A stretch of 64,000 nt of DNA. It comes from Bradyrhizobium barranii subsp. barranii (GTDB lineage: Bacteria > Pseudomonadota > Alphaproteobacteria > Rhizobiales > Xanthobacteraceae). The position numbers and the translations under genes were made by a program. Below the pieces are notes generated by a model. The model ran no database searches, was not told where the DNA came from, and worked only from the letters and a program-made list of their open reading frames with translations. Shown piece after piece: positions 9,686 to 19,086 of the stretch; positions within the stretch are counted from its first letter, which is position 1; each line of letters begins with the position of its first letter. The DNA is taken from contig NZ_CP086136.1 of the NCBI RefSeq assembly GCF_017565645.3, positions 9,035,501 through 9,099,500 of the forward strand, in the 5' to 3' direction.

Positions 9686-11004
9686 TGGCGCGTCGCCCTG
9701 CCCGTGCGCCGCTCAACGTCTACCTCAACGCACGGCTGGTCGGGCGGCTGCGGCGCGAGAGCAGTGGCGCAATCGATTTCCAGTATGACAAGCAGTGGCT
9801 CGCGTGGGAAAATGCCATCCCCGTTTCCGTGTCGCTGCCATTGCGGGAGGATCGTTATATCGGCGATCCCGTCGTCGCTGTTTTTGACAATCTTCTGCCC
9901 GATAATGACGACATCCGCCGACGCGTCGCCGAACGCGCGCATGCTGATGGCGCCGATGCTTACAGCCTGCTCTCCGCCATCGGCCGCGATTGCATCGGGG
10001 CGCTGCAATTCCTTCCCGACAGTGCCGCACCCGGGGGCGCCGGCGCCATTGATGGCCGCGCCGCTAGTGATCAGGAGATCGCCGCCATTCTCGGCAACCT
10101 TGCCAGCAATCCGCTCGGCATCGGCCCCGACCAGGACTTCCGCATTTCTCTCGCGGGCGCGCAGGAAAAGACAGCGCTGCTTTACTGGAAAGACAAGTGG
10201 CACGTGCCTCATGGCACGACCGCAACTACGCACATTATCAAGCCGCAGATCGGGAAGTTGCCGAACGGAATCGACCTGACCGGCAGCGTTGAAAACGAGC
10301 ATCTGTGCCTTGAGCTGGTTGCGGCACTCGGCTTGCCTGTCGCCAAATCAAGCATCATCGATTTCGCCGGGCGCCGCGTGCTCGCAGTTGAGCGGTTCGA
10401 TCGCATCTGGACGCGCGACGGCCGCCTGTTGCGGCTGCCGCAGGAAGACTGCTGCCAGGCGCTGTCCGTTCCACCCGCGCGAAAGTATGAATCCGATGGC
10501 GGACCCGGCATCCGCAAAATCTCGGATTTCCTCAAGGGCAGCGATACGCCTGAGGACGACCAGGCCATTTTCTTCAAGGCGCAGATCGTGTTCTGGCTGC
10601 TTGCCGCCACCGATGGCCACGCGAAGAATTTTAGCATTCATTTGGCGCCGGGCGGTCGTTTTCATCTTGCACCGCTTTACGACATCATTTCGACCCAACC
10701 GAGCTTGGACGCTGGACAGATCAGCCAAAACCAAATGAAGCTGGCCATGGCGATCGGCAGCAACCGGCATTACATCGTCCACACGGTTCTCGGCCGACAT
10801 TTCGTGCAGACTGCGAAAAGCTGCGGTCTACCCGACAAAACAGTCAAGGTTGTCATCCAGCAGCTCGGCGATACAGCCGCAAAGGCCATAGATCAGGTGC
10901 TGAATGCGCTTCCAAAAGGATTTCCGGAGAAGATGGCCATATCGATTGCTGATGGCGCAAAGCGCCGTGTGAATTCGCTGGCTGTGCTCAAGAGTAGTGA
11001 ATGA
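9685..11004 (+). CDS. hipA: HipA-like Ser/Thr kinase toxin
   Basis: 439 residues, full length for the family. HipA toxins phosphorylate targets such as glutamyl-tRNA synthetase and stop translation, causing dormancy. Visible kinase motifs are the nucleotide-loop segment ISLAGAQEKTALL (about 154-166), VERFDR (235-240), the catalytic TDGHAKNF (Asp310, Asn315) and LAPLYDI (Asp333, the metal-binding equivalent of DFG). The N-terminal subdomain (residues 8-110) is present. Nothing is truncated, so it should be active when HipB is lost. Target unknown. The second hipBA pair at the right end is a different lineage by sequence. Confidence 0.9.
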   Translation: MARRPARAPLNVYLNARLVGRLRRESSGAIDFQYDKQWLAWENAIPVSVSLPLREDRYIGDPVVAVFDNLLPDNDDIRRRVAERAHADGADAYSLLSAIGRDCIGALQFLPDSAAPGGAGAIDGRAASDQEIAAILGNLASNPLGIGPDQDFRISLAGAQEKTALLYWKDKWHVPHGTTATTHIIKPQIGKLPNGIDLTGSVENEHLCLELVAALGLPVAKSSIIDFAGRRVLAVERFDRIWTRDGRLLRLPQEDCCQALSVPPARKYESDGGPGIRKISDFLKGSDTPEDDQAIFFKAQIVFWLLAATDGHAKNFSIHLAPGGRFHLAPLYDIISTQPSLDAGQISQNQMKLAMAIGSNRHYIVHTVLGRHFVQTAKSCGLPDKTVKVVIQQLGDTAAKAIDQVLNALPKGFPEKMAISIADGAKRRVNSLAVLKSSE

Positions 11005-11255
11005 TCGCCGGTTTGCGCAAGCGTACGATGACCTCCGTGAACGGTGGCAGGAAGACCGGATCTACCAAACCAAACCTGGAAGCTGCCTACCAGAGGAGCA
11101 GCAGCGCGATCAGCAACAGGGAGCGTTGCCCGAAAGCAGCCAACCAGCGGCTCAAGAAACGGGCCCGGTTCAAGAACGGCGATTGCCGCTCTCCTTCGAC
11201 GGCGAGCGGCCCGCGCCGTCCGTATGCAAGCTCCAACAGCGACTGCGTTTCCAAA

Positions 11256-12250
11256 CTAGGTGTTTAGTCCCGGCATTTGCTGGAGCGGATTAAGTTTGAA
11301 TCGTTCTGGCTGGGAAGTCCAGCATTTGCAGATGTATTCGTAGGGCGTGAGGCCCTTCAGGGTCTTCAGCCGGCGAGCGAAGTTGTAGGCGCGGACGAAG
11401 TCGGCGAGGTGGCTGCGCAACTCGTCATGCGTGTCGTAGTGGAAGCGCTTGACTGTGGCCTCCTTGATGGTGCGGTTCATCCGCTCGACCTGGCCGTTGG
11501 TCCAGGGATGCTTAGGCTTGGTCAGGCAACGATCGATATCATTGCGGGCGCAGGCCACCTCGAAGGCATGAGCCCAAAATGGTTGCTTTCGTTCGATCAT
11601 GGCTTTGATATCGGCCACAGTCCAACTCCCACCGCTTGGGTCGGTGAGTGGGTGCCGTTGTCCGTCAGAACGGTGTGGATCTTGTAAGGGACTGCCTTGA
11701 TCAAGTTCCGCAAGAAGTCGGCTGTGACACTCGTGGCTTTTCGTGCAACTCGGTGAAGGCGCACTTCGAGGTTCGATCGATTGCGACGAAGAGATAAAGC
11801 CCTCCCATCGCGGTGCGAACCTCGGCGATGTCGATGTGGAAGTATCCGAGATAGCTTTTGAACTTGCGCCTTACGCCCTTGCCATCCTCCACGTCGGAAG
11901 CCGTGAGATGCCATGGCGCTGAAGACAGCGATAAAGCGATGAGCGTGTCAGATGCGGGATTGTCGCCTGGAGAGCATAAAGGCAGTCATAGTCATCCAGC
12001 GGCAGCAGCGCATGCTTGCAAAAGGCGACGATGATGGCCTCCTTCTCAAGCGACAAACTGGTGGATTTTGGCTCTCTCGGGCCGGTCGGAAGATCGGCCA
12101 CCGAACCGCGCTTCTTCCATTTTGCGACGGTCTTCGGATTGATCCATAACGCTTGGACAGCGCCCCCAGGCTCTCTTGACTATTTTGTATTGTTCGACGG
12201 ATTGCCTCCGTCGTTGTGGCGCAGCCGTGAAGAACCTGCTCCGTTTGGAT
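11256..12250 (-). pseudogene. IS481-family transposase, multiply frameshifted
   Basis: Minus-strand pieces in successive frames rebuild one IS481 transposase: QTEQVLHGCATTTEAIRR (start, about 12245), VADLPTGPREPKSTSLS, LTRSSLYRCLQRHGISRLP, FKSYLGYFHIDIAEVRTA, LYLFVAIDRTSKCAF, VPYKIHTVLTDNGTH, and the tail NDIDRCLTKPKHPWTNGQVERMNRTIK to QQMPGLNT at 11259. At least three frame changes and lost residues near the second catalytic Asp make it inactive. Element ends were not defined. The 250 bases between hipA and this element hold no gene I can support. Confidence 0.85.
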
Positions 12251-12307
12251 ACTGTCAACGAAAACCTCGTCCCGCGTAGCGGGCCGATTGTCAGTTCGGC
12301 AACAAAG

Positions 12308-12381
12308 TGTCACCAAGTGGACGATACGCAGGGTCAGAAAAACGAAAAATCAGCAATCTTCAATTCGGCACGCCTCTTGCC
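12308..12381 (+). promoter_or_regulatory. Candidate sigma-54 promoter of the RiPP locus
   Basis: At 12365-12381 the sequence is TTCGGCACGCCTCTTGCC, with GG at 12367-12368 and GC at 12379-12380, exactly 10 bases apart. Against TGGCACG-N4-TTGC there is one mismatch. A near match to the NifA upstream site TGT-N10-ACA (here TGT-N10-ACG) lies at 12308-12323. The precursor GTG start is 83 bases downstream of the -12 element. If real, transcription would need RpoN plus NifA, meaning microaerobic or symbiotic conditions. Confidence 0.5.
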
Positions 12382-12463
12382 CTGTTAACGGCGTCGGCAC
12401 CAATCGCTTGTGAGCCCGAGATGGATGATTTGGCGACTTTGAGCAAAGGCACGGAGACTGGCT

Positions 12464-12829
12464 GTGTCGCGAACTGACGTAGAGCGATTCGTCAACGATC
12501 TGGGGAACGACGGTGGTCTGCTTGAACGCGTAAAACCAATTGCTACCGGCCTTGCATCGATTGTCGCGATCGGAAAGAGCCTCGGCTACAGCTTCACACC
12601 TGATGAAGCTAAAAGTTGCATTCGAGCTCGACAGAAGTTGACGACTAAACCGCTCGCCGGTGGCACTTTTAATTCGAGTGATACGATCTCGACCGGCGCT
12701 GTTCAGGCCCTTGCAGAGGTGGCCACGAGCGGCGCGCAAGCCGCGGAAGCGGCCTCTGACCACGCCACAGCAGTTGAGCCCGTTGCAGTTGTTGTGGTTG
12801 TTATTGTAGCGGTCGTGGCCGAGGTCTGA
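12464..12829 (+). CDS. Nif11-leader RiPP precursor peptide with valine-rich C-terminus
   Basis: 121 residues from a GTG at 12464, with a good Shine-Dalgarno (ACGGAG, 7 bases upstream). Residues 1-55 fit the Nif11 leader family: [18 protein letters not shown], then [21 protein letters not shown]. An alanine/serine-rich linker (75-102) follows. The C-terminus is [19 protein letters not shown], an almost pure valine/isoleucine/alanine stretch. Valine-rich cores behind Nif11 or nitrile-hydratase-like leaders are the known substrates of PoyD-type radical-SAM epimerases, and the next gene encodes such an enzyme. The inferred product is a D-amino-acid-containing peptide, perhaps also C-methylated. 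The leader/core cleavage point cannot be fixed from sequence, and no protease or transporter gene is seen nearby. Confidence 0.82.
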   Translation: MSRTDVERFVNDLGNDGGLLERVKPIATGLASIVAIGKSLGYSFTPDEAKSCIRARQKLTTKPLAGGTFNSSDTISTGAVQALAEVATSGAQAAEAASDHATAVEPVAVVVVVIVAVVAEV

Positions 12830-12909
12830 CATGCCTTCGCTCTGACCGCATCGGGTGGTTGCTCGAGGAGGCGATGAAGTGCGATGAAAACATGAAGTAA
12901 GCTTCGTCA

Positions 12910-14437
12910 ATGACACACGCTGCCGCCGAGCACTACCGACAGATTTTTGACCGGCGTACCCCGGAGCAACTGCGCACGCTATCGCATCTCAAACGCTTCA
13001 TGGAGCGGTTAGTCGGTGACGAGGAGTTCCGCAGGGCGCTTGCGGAGGCAATCGCCACCCCTCGAGCGGTAACAGAGCGGTACGGCATCAATGTGGATCC
13101 AATGGAGGTGCTGCCGCTCTGGCGCGGTGGCTACCAACAATACCGCTTCAAGCCGGAGTCTGCGCCGTGGCCGCTGGCTGTGATGTGGGATGAGTATCTC
13201 CGCGAGATGATGCGTCATCGCGACCTCTTGCGCGACGAAGGCGAGATGTCGACGATCAATCCTCGCTTTCATGCTTGGCGCGAGCGGCAAATCCGGCGCT
13301 GCAATGACCAATTGGGCGTGTCGGCGGCGTCGCTCACGCACCCCATAATCGCTTTCGAGCTAAGCGAAGGCTGCAGCGTCGGTTGTTGGTTCTGTGGCCT
13401 CTCGGCCGATCGCTTTACAGGCTATTACGACTATAGCAAAGAGCATGCAGCGCTTTGGCGGGGCGTGGTTGGTGTCGCGAGCGAAATGTTTGGTTCTGCA
13501 GTCCGCACGGGCTTCTGCTACTGGGCCACAGATCCTATGGACAACCCACACTACGATCGCTTTCTGTTCGACTACTATCAGATTACGGGCGCGTTACCGC
13601 AAACAACAACCGCAGCCCCACTCAAGGATCCGGCACTCACCAGGCACGTGCTCGGGCTCTTCAATCTATATCGCACGACGACGAATCGTTTCTCCGTGCT
13701 GAGCAGGGCCCATCTTAATCAGATTCACACGGCCTTTTCGCCTGAGGAGTTGCTAGGAGTCGAACTCATCCTGCAGGGCAAGGAGGCGCAGACAGCAAAG
13801 GCCATGGTCGGGCGCGCGCGCGAGCGGAAGGAGAAGCGCAGGGGCGCTAACAAGGACGGTGCAATCGCCTTTCTGGAACGCAATCACACGACGATCGCCT
13901 GCGTTTCCGGCTTCCTCGTAAATATGCGGCAGGGGCGTTTACGACTGGTGACGCCGGTGCCGGGTAGCGATCGCTGGCCTCTCGGGTACCCGCATTCTGG
14001 GTGAACGCTTCTTCAGCACGCCTGACGGTTTCCGGGGCGGGCTGCAGAGCATGATCGAAATGCTCGAGAGCCCAGCCCATGACCTGCCGATCCGCTTCCG
14101 CAGGGACCTGCAATATAAGGCAGGGAACCGGTGCTTTCATCTTCGCTCACGCAACATGGAACACCGCGTGCTCGACGACATCGCCCCGATTTCCGTTGGC
14201 CCTTTGATCGCGGACGGCAACTGCACAATGTCGGAGCTGGTTATTCGGGTCGCAGCTGACGGAACAACCCTCCTTGGGGTCGCCGACTTGCTCGATCAGT
14301 TGTACATGACCGGGCTGATCGAAGAAGACCTCGACGACTGCTTCATCTGGCAGACCGGTGACTGGACGACGAGGCGCATCGAAGGAGTCAAACACGCGTC
14401 CTCCCATACGGGTGCAGATTGTGCCGATTCGCATTGA
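12910..14437 (+). pseudogene. PoyD-type radical-SAM RiPP amino-acid epimerase, frameshifted
   Basis: The first frame (12910-14004, 364 residues) has the radical-SAM cluster motif CSVGCWFC (Cys155, Cys159, Cys162; CX3CX2C) in ELSEGCSVGCWFCGLSADR, and the N-terminal region of PoyD-family epimerases that convert L- to D-residues in precursor peptides. It ends abruptly after VTPVPGSDRWPLGY. The other frame carries on without a gap (RILGERFFSTPDGFRGGLQS, then MIEMLESPAHDLPIRFRR, through an ADGNCTMSELV segment) to the stop at 14437. Removing one C from CCC at 13989-13991 joins the two into about 508 residues, the usual family length. The catalytic core lies before the break, so the truncated form might keep partial function; this is inference. 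Confidence 0.82.
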
Positions 14438-15135
14438 GGCACTACTTAGCCTCAAGCGACAGCAGCATCCCACCATCCAGCAGTGCTGAGCGCGATGACA
14501 TGCCGCTCCGCATCCACGGTCCCTGGCTTCGTGGCGTGCACAACCGGCGTGACAAAAGAAGACCAGCGGGGTTCCGCGCTTGCGGCTTCGAGCCAAGCCC
14601 TCATTTCGGGCATCAGCGGTGCACGACTGGCACGCACGCGGTTAAGTCGAGAATGGCTTGCCCCGCCCAGTGGTCAATCAAATGGTTCTGCCAGACGACG
14701 GTGCCGCTGGTTCCGGAGAGGTCGTGGCTTTTCGTGGCGCGCCACTGCAACTTGCACTGGCGGTGATCCCTGCTAGGACGACGACGCGCCTGAAACTTTG
14801 ATAGGTCCATGTGAATGACGACGTCAGTCCGTTCATCAATGATGAAAAACAGCGAGTCGCACTCGAGGGTGGCGCCGCTAAATACCAGAGCGGAGCCGCG
14901 TGCAGGCAATTATTCCCCGTTCGGCTCCAGCACTCTCTGCTTGCTCATGCCGTCCAGTCGCCGGGCAACGAACGTGACGCGGAAATCGTGGCTCGAAGCG
15001 GGCTGCCCACTAGCCGAATTAGCGACTTCATGTTCACGGCTCCAGTCAGGAGTCGCGCAGAATTCACTTTGCCGTCCGGCGCATGAGACTATGGCATGGC
15101 GAACGCACCTGTGCGCACATCATGAATAACGTGGA
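14438..15135. other. No recognisable gene between the epimerase and C-methyltransferase genes
   Basis: About 700 bases. A minus-strand frame at 14613-14909 (98 codons) contains the segment DERTDVVIHMDLSKFQ and continues in another frame (14452-14637, LMPEMRAWLEAASAEPRW). Together they could be a decayed insertion, but I recognise no family. Confidence 0.35.
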
Positions 15136-15141
15136 ATGATT

Positions 15142-15948
15142 ATGAGTATCGCTGTGCCAATCGTCCTAGTCAACATGCCTGTGTCGGCAGTCGAAAGGCC
15201 GTCACTGGCGCTTGGTCTGCTGAAATCAGCGCTGACCCAGGCTGGACTGCAATCCACCATAGCATATGCCAACATCTGGTTTCTAGAATACATAGGCATC
15301 GCCGACTATGGACCTCTTGAGAATTGCCCGCCAGAGGAGGCACTGGTTGATTGGCTGTTCGCGGGCATTGCTTTTCCCGACTTCGAACCCGAACAAAACG
15401 CCTTCCTCGACCTCTATTTCGAGCGCAACCCGATACACGCAGGCAAAGGTATGGCCGAGCGTCGCGCGAATTTCCTTAGGCTGCGCTCGCTCATCGGCGG
15501 GTTTATCGACTGGACGGCTGACAAGATATTGGCGAAGCGGCCGGCTATGGTCGGGTGCAGCTCGACCTTCACCCAGCATGTCCCCTCGCTCGCGTTGCTG
15601 CGCCGGCTGAGCGAGCGCTCACTTGATCTTGTCACCCTCATGGGTGGAGCGAACTGCGAGTCGGTAATGGGGCGCAGCACTCACGCGCGTTTCCCATGGG
15701 TCGACTATGTCGTGTCGGGCGAGGCCGACGCACTGATCGGCCCGCTGTGTTGGGACATCCTAAATCGCGGCAGAGACATCCCGCCTGCTGACCTGCCATT
15801 TGGCGTTTTCGGCCCGACGCATCGCGAGGCCGGCTATCCCGCGGCGTCGACGCGCGACTTAGCACTACTTTGGCAGATTGTTGATTTTGCCGCGTTTTAT
15901 AGGATTGAACGAAGCCGCTGCCGCGGCGTGAGAGGCAAGGTGGCGTAG
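15142..15948 (+). pseudogene. B12-binding radical-SAM RiPP C-methyltransferase, N-terminal part only
   Basis: The start MSIAVPIVLVNMPVSAVERPSLALGLLKSAL is the characteristic opening of the RiPP-maturation radical-SAM C-methyltransferase family (cobalamin-binding N-terminal domain, PoyC-like). Further family segments include the one around YANIWFLEYIGIADYG, VGCSSTFTQHVPSLALLRRL and VVSGEADALIGPL. The radical-SAM Cys motif and everything after about residue 240 are missing. The reading runs into unrelated sequence (from about 15870) that belongs to the IS91-type element and stops at 15948. The full gene would methylate unactivated carbons such as valine side chains, which suits the valine-rich precursor upstream. 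As it stands it cannot be active. Confidence 0.75.
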
Positions 15949-16013
15949 ATCGCCTCCTGGCTGAGAGGATGTGGGTGTTGGAGCCCATCCCCCCCTCAGA
16001 CAGGAGTATCGAG

Positions 16014-16874
16014 ATGGCCGATTTGAGCCCTCTTCGCCGCCGCATGATCGAAGACATGACCGTCCGCAACCTGTCGCCGGCGACGCAACGATCCTACATC
16101 AGCGCGGTTTCGAAGTTCAGCCGCTATTTTGGCCGATCGCCTGACCGGTTAGAGCTGGAAGACGTCCGCGCCTTCCAGGTGCATCTGGTCTCGACCGGCA
16201 TCTCATGGCCGGCGCTGAACCAGATCGTCTGTGCGCTACGGTTTTTCTACGGCGTCACGCTCGGCGAGGCACTCATCCCGGAGCGCATTCCCTATGCGCG
16301 AGAACCGCGCAAGCTGCCGGTCGTTCTCAGCGCCGACGAAGTGGTTCAGTTCCTCGAGGCCGTGTCCAGCCTGAAGAGCCGCGCCGCGCTCACCACGGCC
16401 TATGCGGCCGGACTCAGGGCCTCCGAAGTCGCGGGACTGCGGATCGAAGACATCGACAGCGCCCGCGGCGTCATCCAGGTGCGCCACGGCAAGGGCGCGA
16501 AGGATCGCAACGTGATGCTGTCGCCCCAGCTGCTGGGCATCCTGCGCACCTACTGGCGGCTCGCCCGGCCGCGGCTTTATCTGTTCCCTGGTCGTGACGA
16601 AGATCATCCGATCGATCAGACCGTGTTGCACGCCGCCTGTCGGTCGGCGGTGAAGGCTGCGGGCCTGACCAAGCGCGTCACGCTCCACACGCTGCGCCAC
16701 AGCTTCGCGACGCATCTTCTCGAGAACGGAACCGATATCCGGATCATCCAGGTCTTGCTCGGGCACAATAATTTGTCGTCGACAGCGCGCTACACGCAGG
16801 TCGCCACCGATACGATCCGGGCGACGCAGAGCCCGCTCGATCGCCTGTCGCTGGAGGTGACGCCACCTAGATGA
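16014..16874 (+). CDS. Tyrosine recombinase partner of the IS91-type element
   Basis: 286 residues from ATG 16014 (MADLSPLRRRM), with AGGAG about 10 bases upstream; the frame is open 15 codons earlier. The SAM-like N-terminal core-binding domain covers about residues 10-90. The catalytic domain shows Arg in AAGLRASEV, HTLRHSFATH (HxxR) and the nucleophile context STARYTQV. It overlaps the transposase start by 4 bases (ATGA). Such integrases commonly precede IS91-type transposases in Rhizobiales; their role in transposition is not settled. Confidence 0.85.
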   Translation: MADLSPLRRRMIEDMTVRNLSPATQRSYISAVSKFSRYFGRSPDRLELEDVRAFQVHLVSTGISWPALNQIVCALRFFYGVTLGEALIPERIPYAREPRKLPVVLSADEVVQFLEAVSSLKSRAALTTAYAAGLRASEVAGLRIEDIDSARGVIQVRHGKGAKDRNVMLSPQLLGILRTYWRLARPRLYLFPGRDEDHPIDQTVLHAACRSAVKAAGLTKRVTLHTLRHSFATHLLENGTDIRIIQVLLGHNNLSSTARYTQVATDTIRATQSPLDRLSLEVTPPR

Positions 16875-17194
16875 TCCGCGGCGGGATGCGGGTGATGATC
16901 CGCCCCGACAGCCGCGGCAACAGGCCCGCCATCGAGATTGCCGATATTCTGCGCCGGCATGGCGACGCCTATCGCCGTGTACATGCCGGTCATCTGGGGC
17001 GGGTCGAGCGGCGCGTGATGAGCGCGATCGTTGCGTGCCGGACCGAGGCGCTCGGCGGCCACATGGAGGCTTGCGACGACTGCGGCACGACACGCGTTGC
17101 CTATAATTCCTGCCTTATGGGCAAAGCCAGTAATGGGGAGCTGGCGGCAATTTGATCGCGCTCCTGCACCAATCACCGCCAACCCCGCTCTCCA

Positions 17195-18184
17195 TTACGA
17201 GGTACGCCTGAGGAGTTCGATCAGCTGGTCGGTGGGCTGGAAGACGCCGCGCCGCAGGTGGGGCGGCACGATCGCCTCCATCGCATCGAGCTTCTCGGTT
17301 GGATCGCCGCGCGTGTAGACCTCGGTGGTCGTCAGCGTAGCGTGGCCCAGCCACAGCGACACCTTCCGGATGTCCCGGGTCGCTTGCAGAACGACCATCG
17401 CGCAGGTGTGCCTGAGCACGTGGGGCGAGACGCGTTTCTTGGCGAGACCGGGCTGCTTGCGAGCCGCAGTCGCGGCGTGCTGCCTGAGCAGATAGGCAAA
17501 GCCCCATCGGCTCAGCGGCTCACCACGGGCGTTGACGAACACCTCGGGTGTCGCGACCTGCCCGCGGATGGCCAGCCAGGCACGCAGTGCAGCAGCCGCC
17601 GGCTTCCACAACGGCAGCGTCCGCTCCCGGCGTCCCTTGCCGAGCACGCAGATGCTCATCGAAGGCAGGTCGATGTCATCGACCTTGAGGCCCGTCAGTT
17701 CGGAGACGCGCAGCCCTGCGCAGACGGCCACGTGCAGCATTGCGCGATCGCGGATGCCATCGCGTGTCGCCGGATCGGGAGCGTCGAGCACGGCTTTGAG
17801 CTCTTCGCGCAGAAGGTAGGGTACCAGGCGCGTGTCAGTTTTCTTGAACGGGATCGCCAGTACACGGCGGATCTGCTCGAGCGCCGCCGGCTGCCGGTAC
17901 TCGAGGAAGCGGAAGAACGACTTGATCGCCGCCAGGCGAACGTTGCGCGTCACGGCCGCGTTTTTGCGCTCGTCCTCAAGATGCTCAAGGAAGGCGCTGA
18001 CGAGCCCGGCATCGATCTGTTCGAGCGTCAGCGCCGAAGGTTTGACCTTGAGCCGGTCGGCGGCGAACACGAACAGCAGCTGGAAGCTCGAGGCATAGGA
18101 GTCCCTCGTGTGCTGGCTGGCGCCCCGCTGGCAAGCGAGTGTGTCGCGCAGGAACGTCTCGATGAGGGGAGCGATCGGCGTCAT
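17195..18184 (-). CDS. RIT tyrosine recombinase, third gene of the trio
   Basis: 329 residues from ATG 18184 (MTPIAPLIETFLRDTL). Catalytic signatures: AGLRVSELTGL (Arg), SPHVLRHTCAMVVL (HxxR), LWLGHATLTTTEVYTRGD (His and Tyr). It overlaps the second gene by 4 bases; the upstream extension to 18328 is a shadow. The gene ends 52 bases inside the left inverted repeat. Confidence 0.85.
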   Translation of the reverse strand: MTPIAPLIETFLRDTLACQRGASQHTRDSYASSFQLLFVFAADRLKVKPSALTLEQIDAGLVSAFLEHLEDERKNAAVTRNVRLAAIKSFFRFLEYRQPAALEQIRRVLAIPFKKTDTRLVPYLLREELKAVLDAPDPATRDGIRDRAMLHVAVCAGLRVSELTGLKVDDIDLPSMSICVLGKGRRERTLPLWKPAAAALRAWLAIRGQVATPEVFVNARGEPLSRWGFAYLLRQHAATAARKQPGLAKKRVSPHVLRHTCAMVVLQATRDIRKVSLWLGHATLTTTEVYTRGDPTEKLDAMEAIVPPHLRRGVFQPTDQLIELLRRTS

Positions 18185-19086
18185 GCTGACCTCCCTTCGG
18201 AGATGAACGCTTCGCCGGCCATGGCGACATCGCGCAAGAGGTCGGGCGTGGCCTCGAGATACCAGTAGGTCGCATAGATGTTGACGTGACCCATGTAGGT
18301 CGCGAGTGCCGCCATGTGCGCCCCGCACCGGCCCCGGCCGGTAGGGCTGCCTTGCAGCGCGCGCACCGCAAACGTGTGCCGTAGATCGTGCAGGCGAGGA
18401 CGGCGAGCCGACGTCGATCTGATGCCAACCTTGTCGACCAGCCTGTCGAAGGTCTCCTTGACGGCAATGTAGCGTAGCGGCCGACCGGGCTTGTCGATGA
18501 AGACCGGATCATCGTCTGAGCCGAGCCCGCGACGTGCCAGGTATCGCTGCAAGCCGGCAACCGCCGTGTCGTGCAGCGGCACCAGTCGGGTCTTGCGGAA
18601 CTTGGTCTCGCGGATCAGCAGACCGTCGCGGGTCACGTCCGCGATCGTCAGCTTCAGGGCTTCGGAGATCCTGAGCCCGGTGGATGAGAGCAGCGCGATC
18701 AAGGTCGCTTGCGTGTGCGGGCGCAAGCCGCGCGTTGGCCGAAGCCGCAGCGCAGCTTCGACCAGCCGACTAATCTCGTCTGTCGTGTAGATGTGCGGCG
18801 TGCGACGCTTCTTGCGGGCGCCGAAGTGATTTGCCGGCGGCAGCTCGTGCCCGACTTCCTCCACCCGGACATGGCGTACGAAGCGACAGACGGCTCTGAG
18901 CCGTGCATCGCGTTGCGCGACGGATGGTCCGAGCGCGGCCCAGTCGATCGCTGTTTTTGTCTCGACGTACGTTTGTCCGCGCTCGGCCGCGAAGGCGGCA
19001 AAGCTCTTCAGCAGGTGCTCCGCGGTCGACATCGCGAAGCCCGTGGTGCGGCGGAGCGCGAGATAGGTCTCGATGGCGTCGAGCAT
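18181..19086 (-). CDS. RIT tyrosine recombinase, second gene of the trio
   Basis: 301 residues from ATG 19086 (MLDAIETYLALRRTTGF). The longer open frame reaching 19497 is a shadow of the first gene. Catalytic residues appear in SSTGLRISEAL (Arg), LHDLRHTFAVR (HxxR) and the region TYMGHVNIYATYWYLEAT (His and Tyr). The ATGA overlap with the third gene is at 18181-18184. Confidence 0.85.
   Translation of the reverse strand: MLDAIETYLALRRTTGFAMSTAEHLLKSFAAFAAERGQTYVETKTAIDWAALGPSVAQRDARLRAVCRFVRHVRVEEVGHELPPANHFGARKKRRTPHIYTTDEISRLVEAALRLRPTRGLRPHTQATLIALLSSTGLRISEALKLTIADVTRDGLLIRETKFRKTRLVPLHDTAVAGLQRYLARRGLGSDDDPVFIDKPGRPLRYIAVKETFDRLVDKVGIRSTSARRPRLHDLRHTFAVRALQGSPTGRGRCGAHMAALATYMGHVNIYATYWYLEATPDLLRDVAMAGEAFISEGRSA

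Noticed and set aside
10997..11293. 98-residue frame overlapping the hipA stop
   Set aside because: Gln/Arg-rich, runs into the IS481 remnant, and has no known third hip gene resemblance.
16236..17093. 285-residue minus-strand frame over the integrase and transposase start
   Set aside because: Arg/Pro-rich antisense shadow with no domain.
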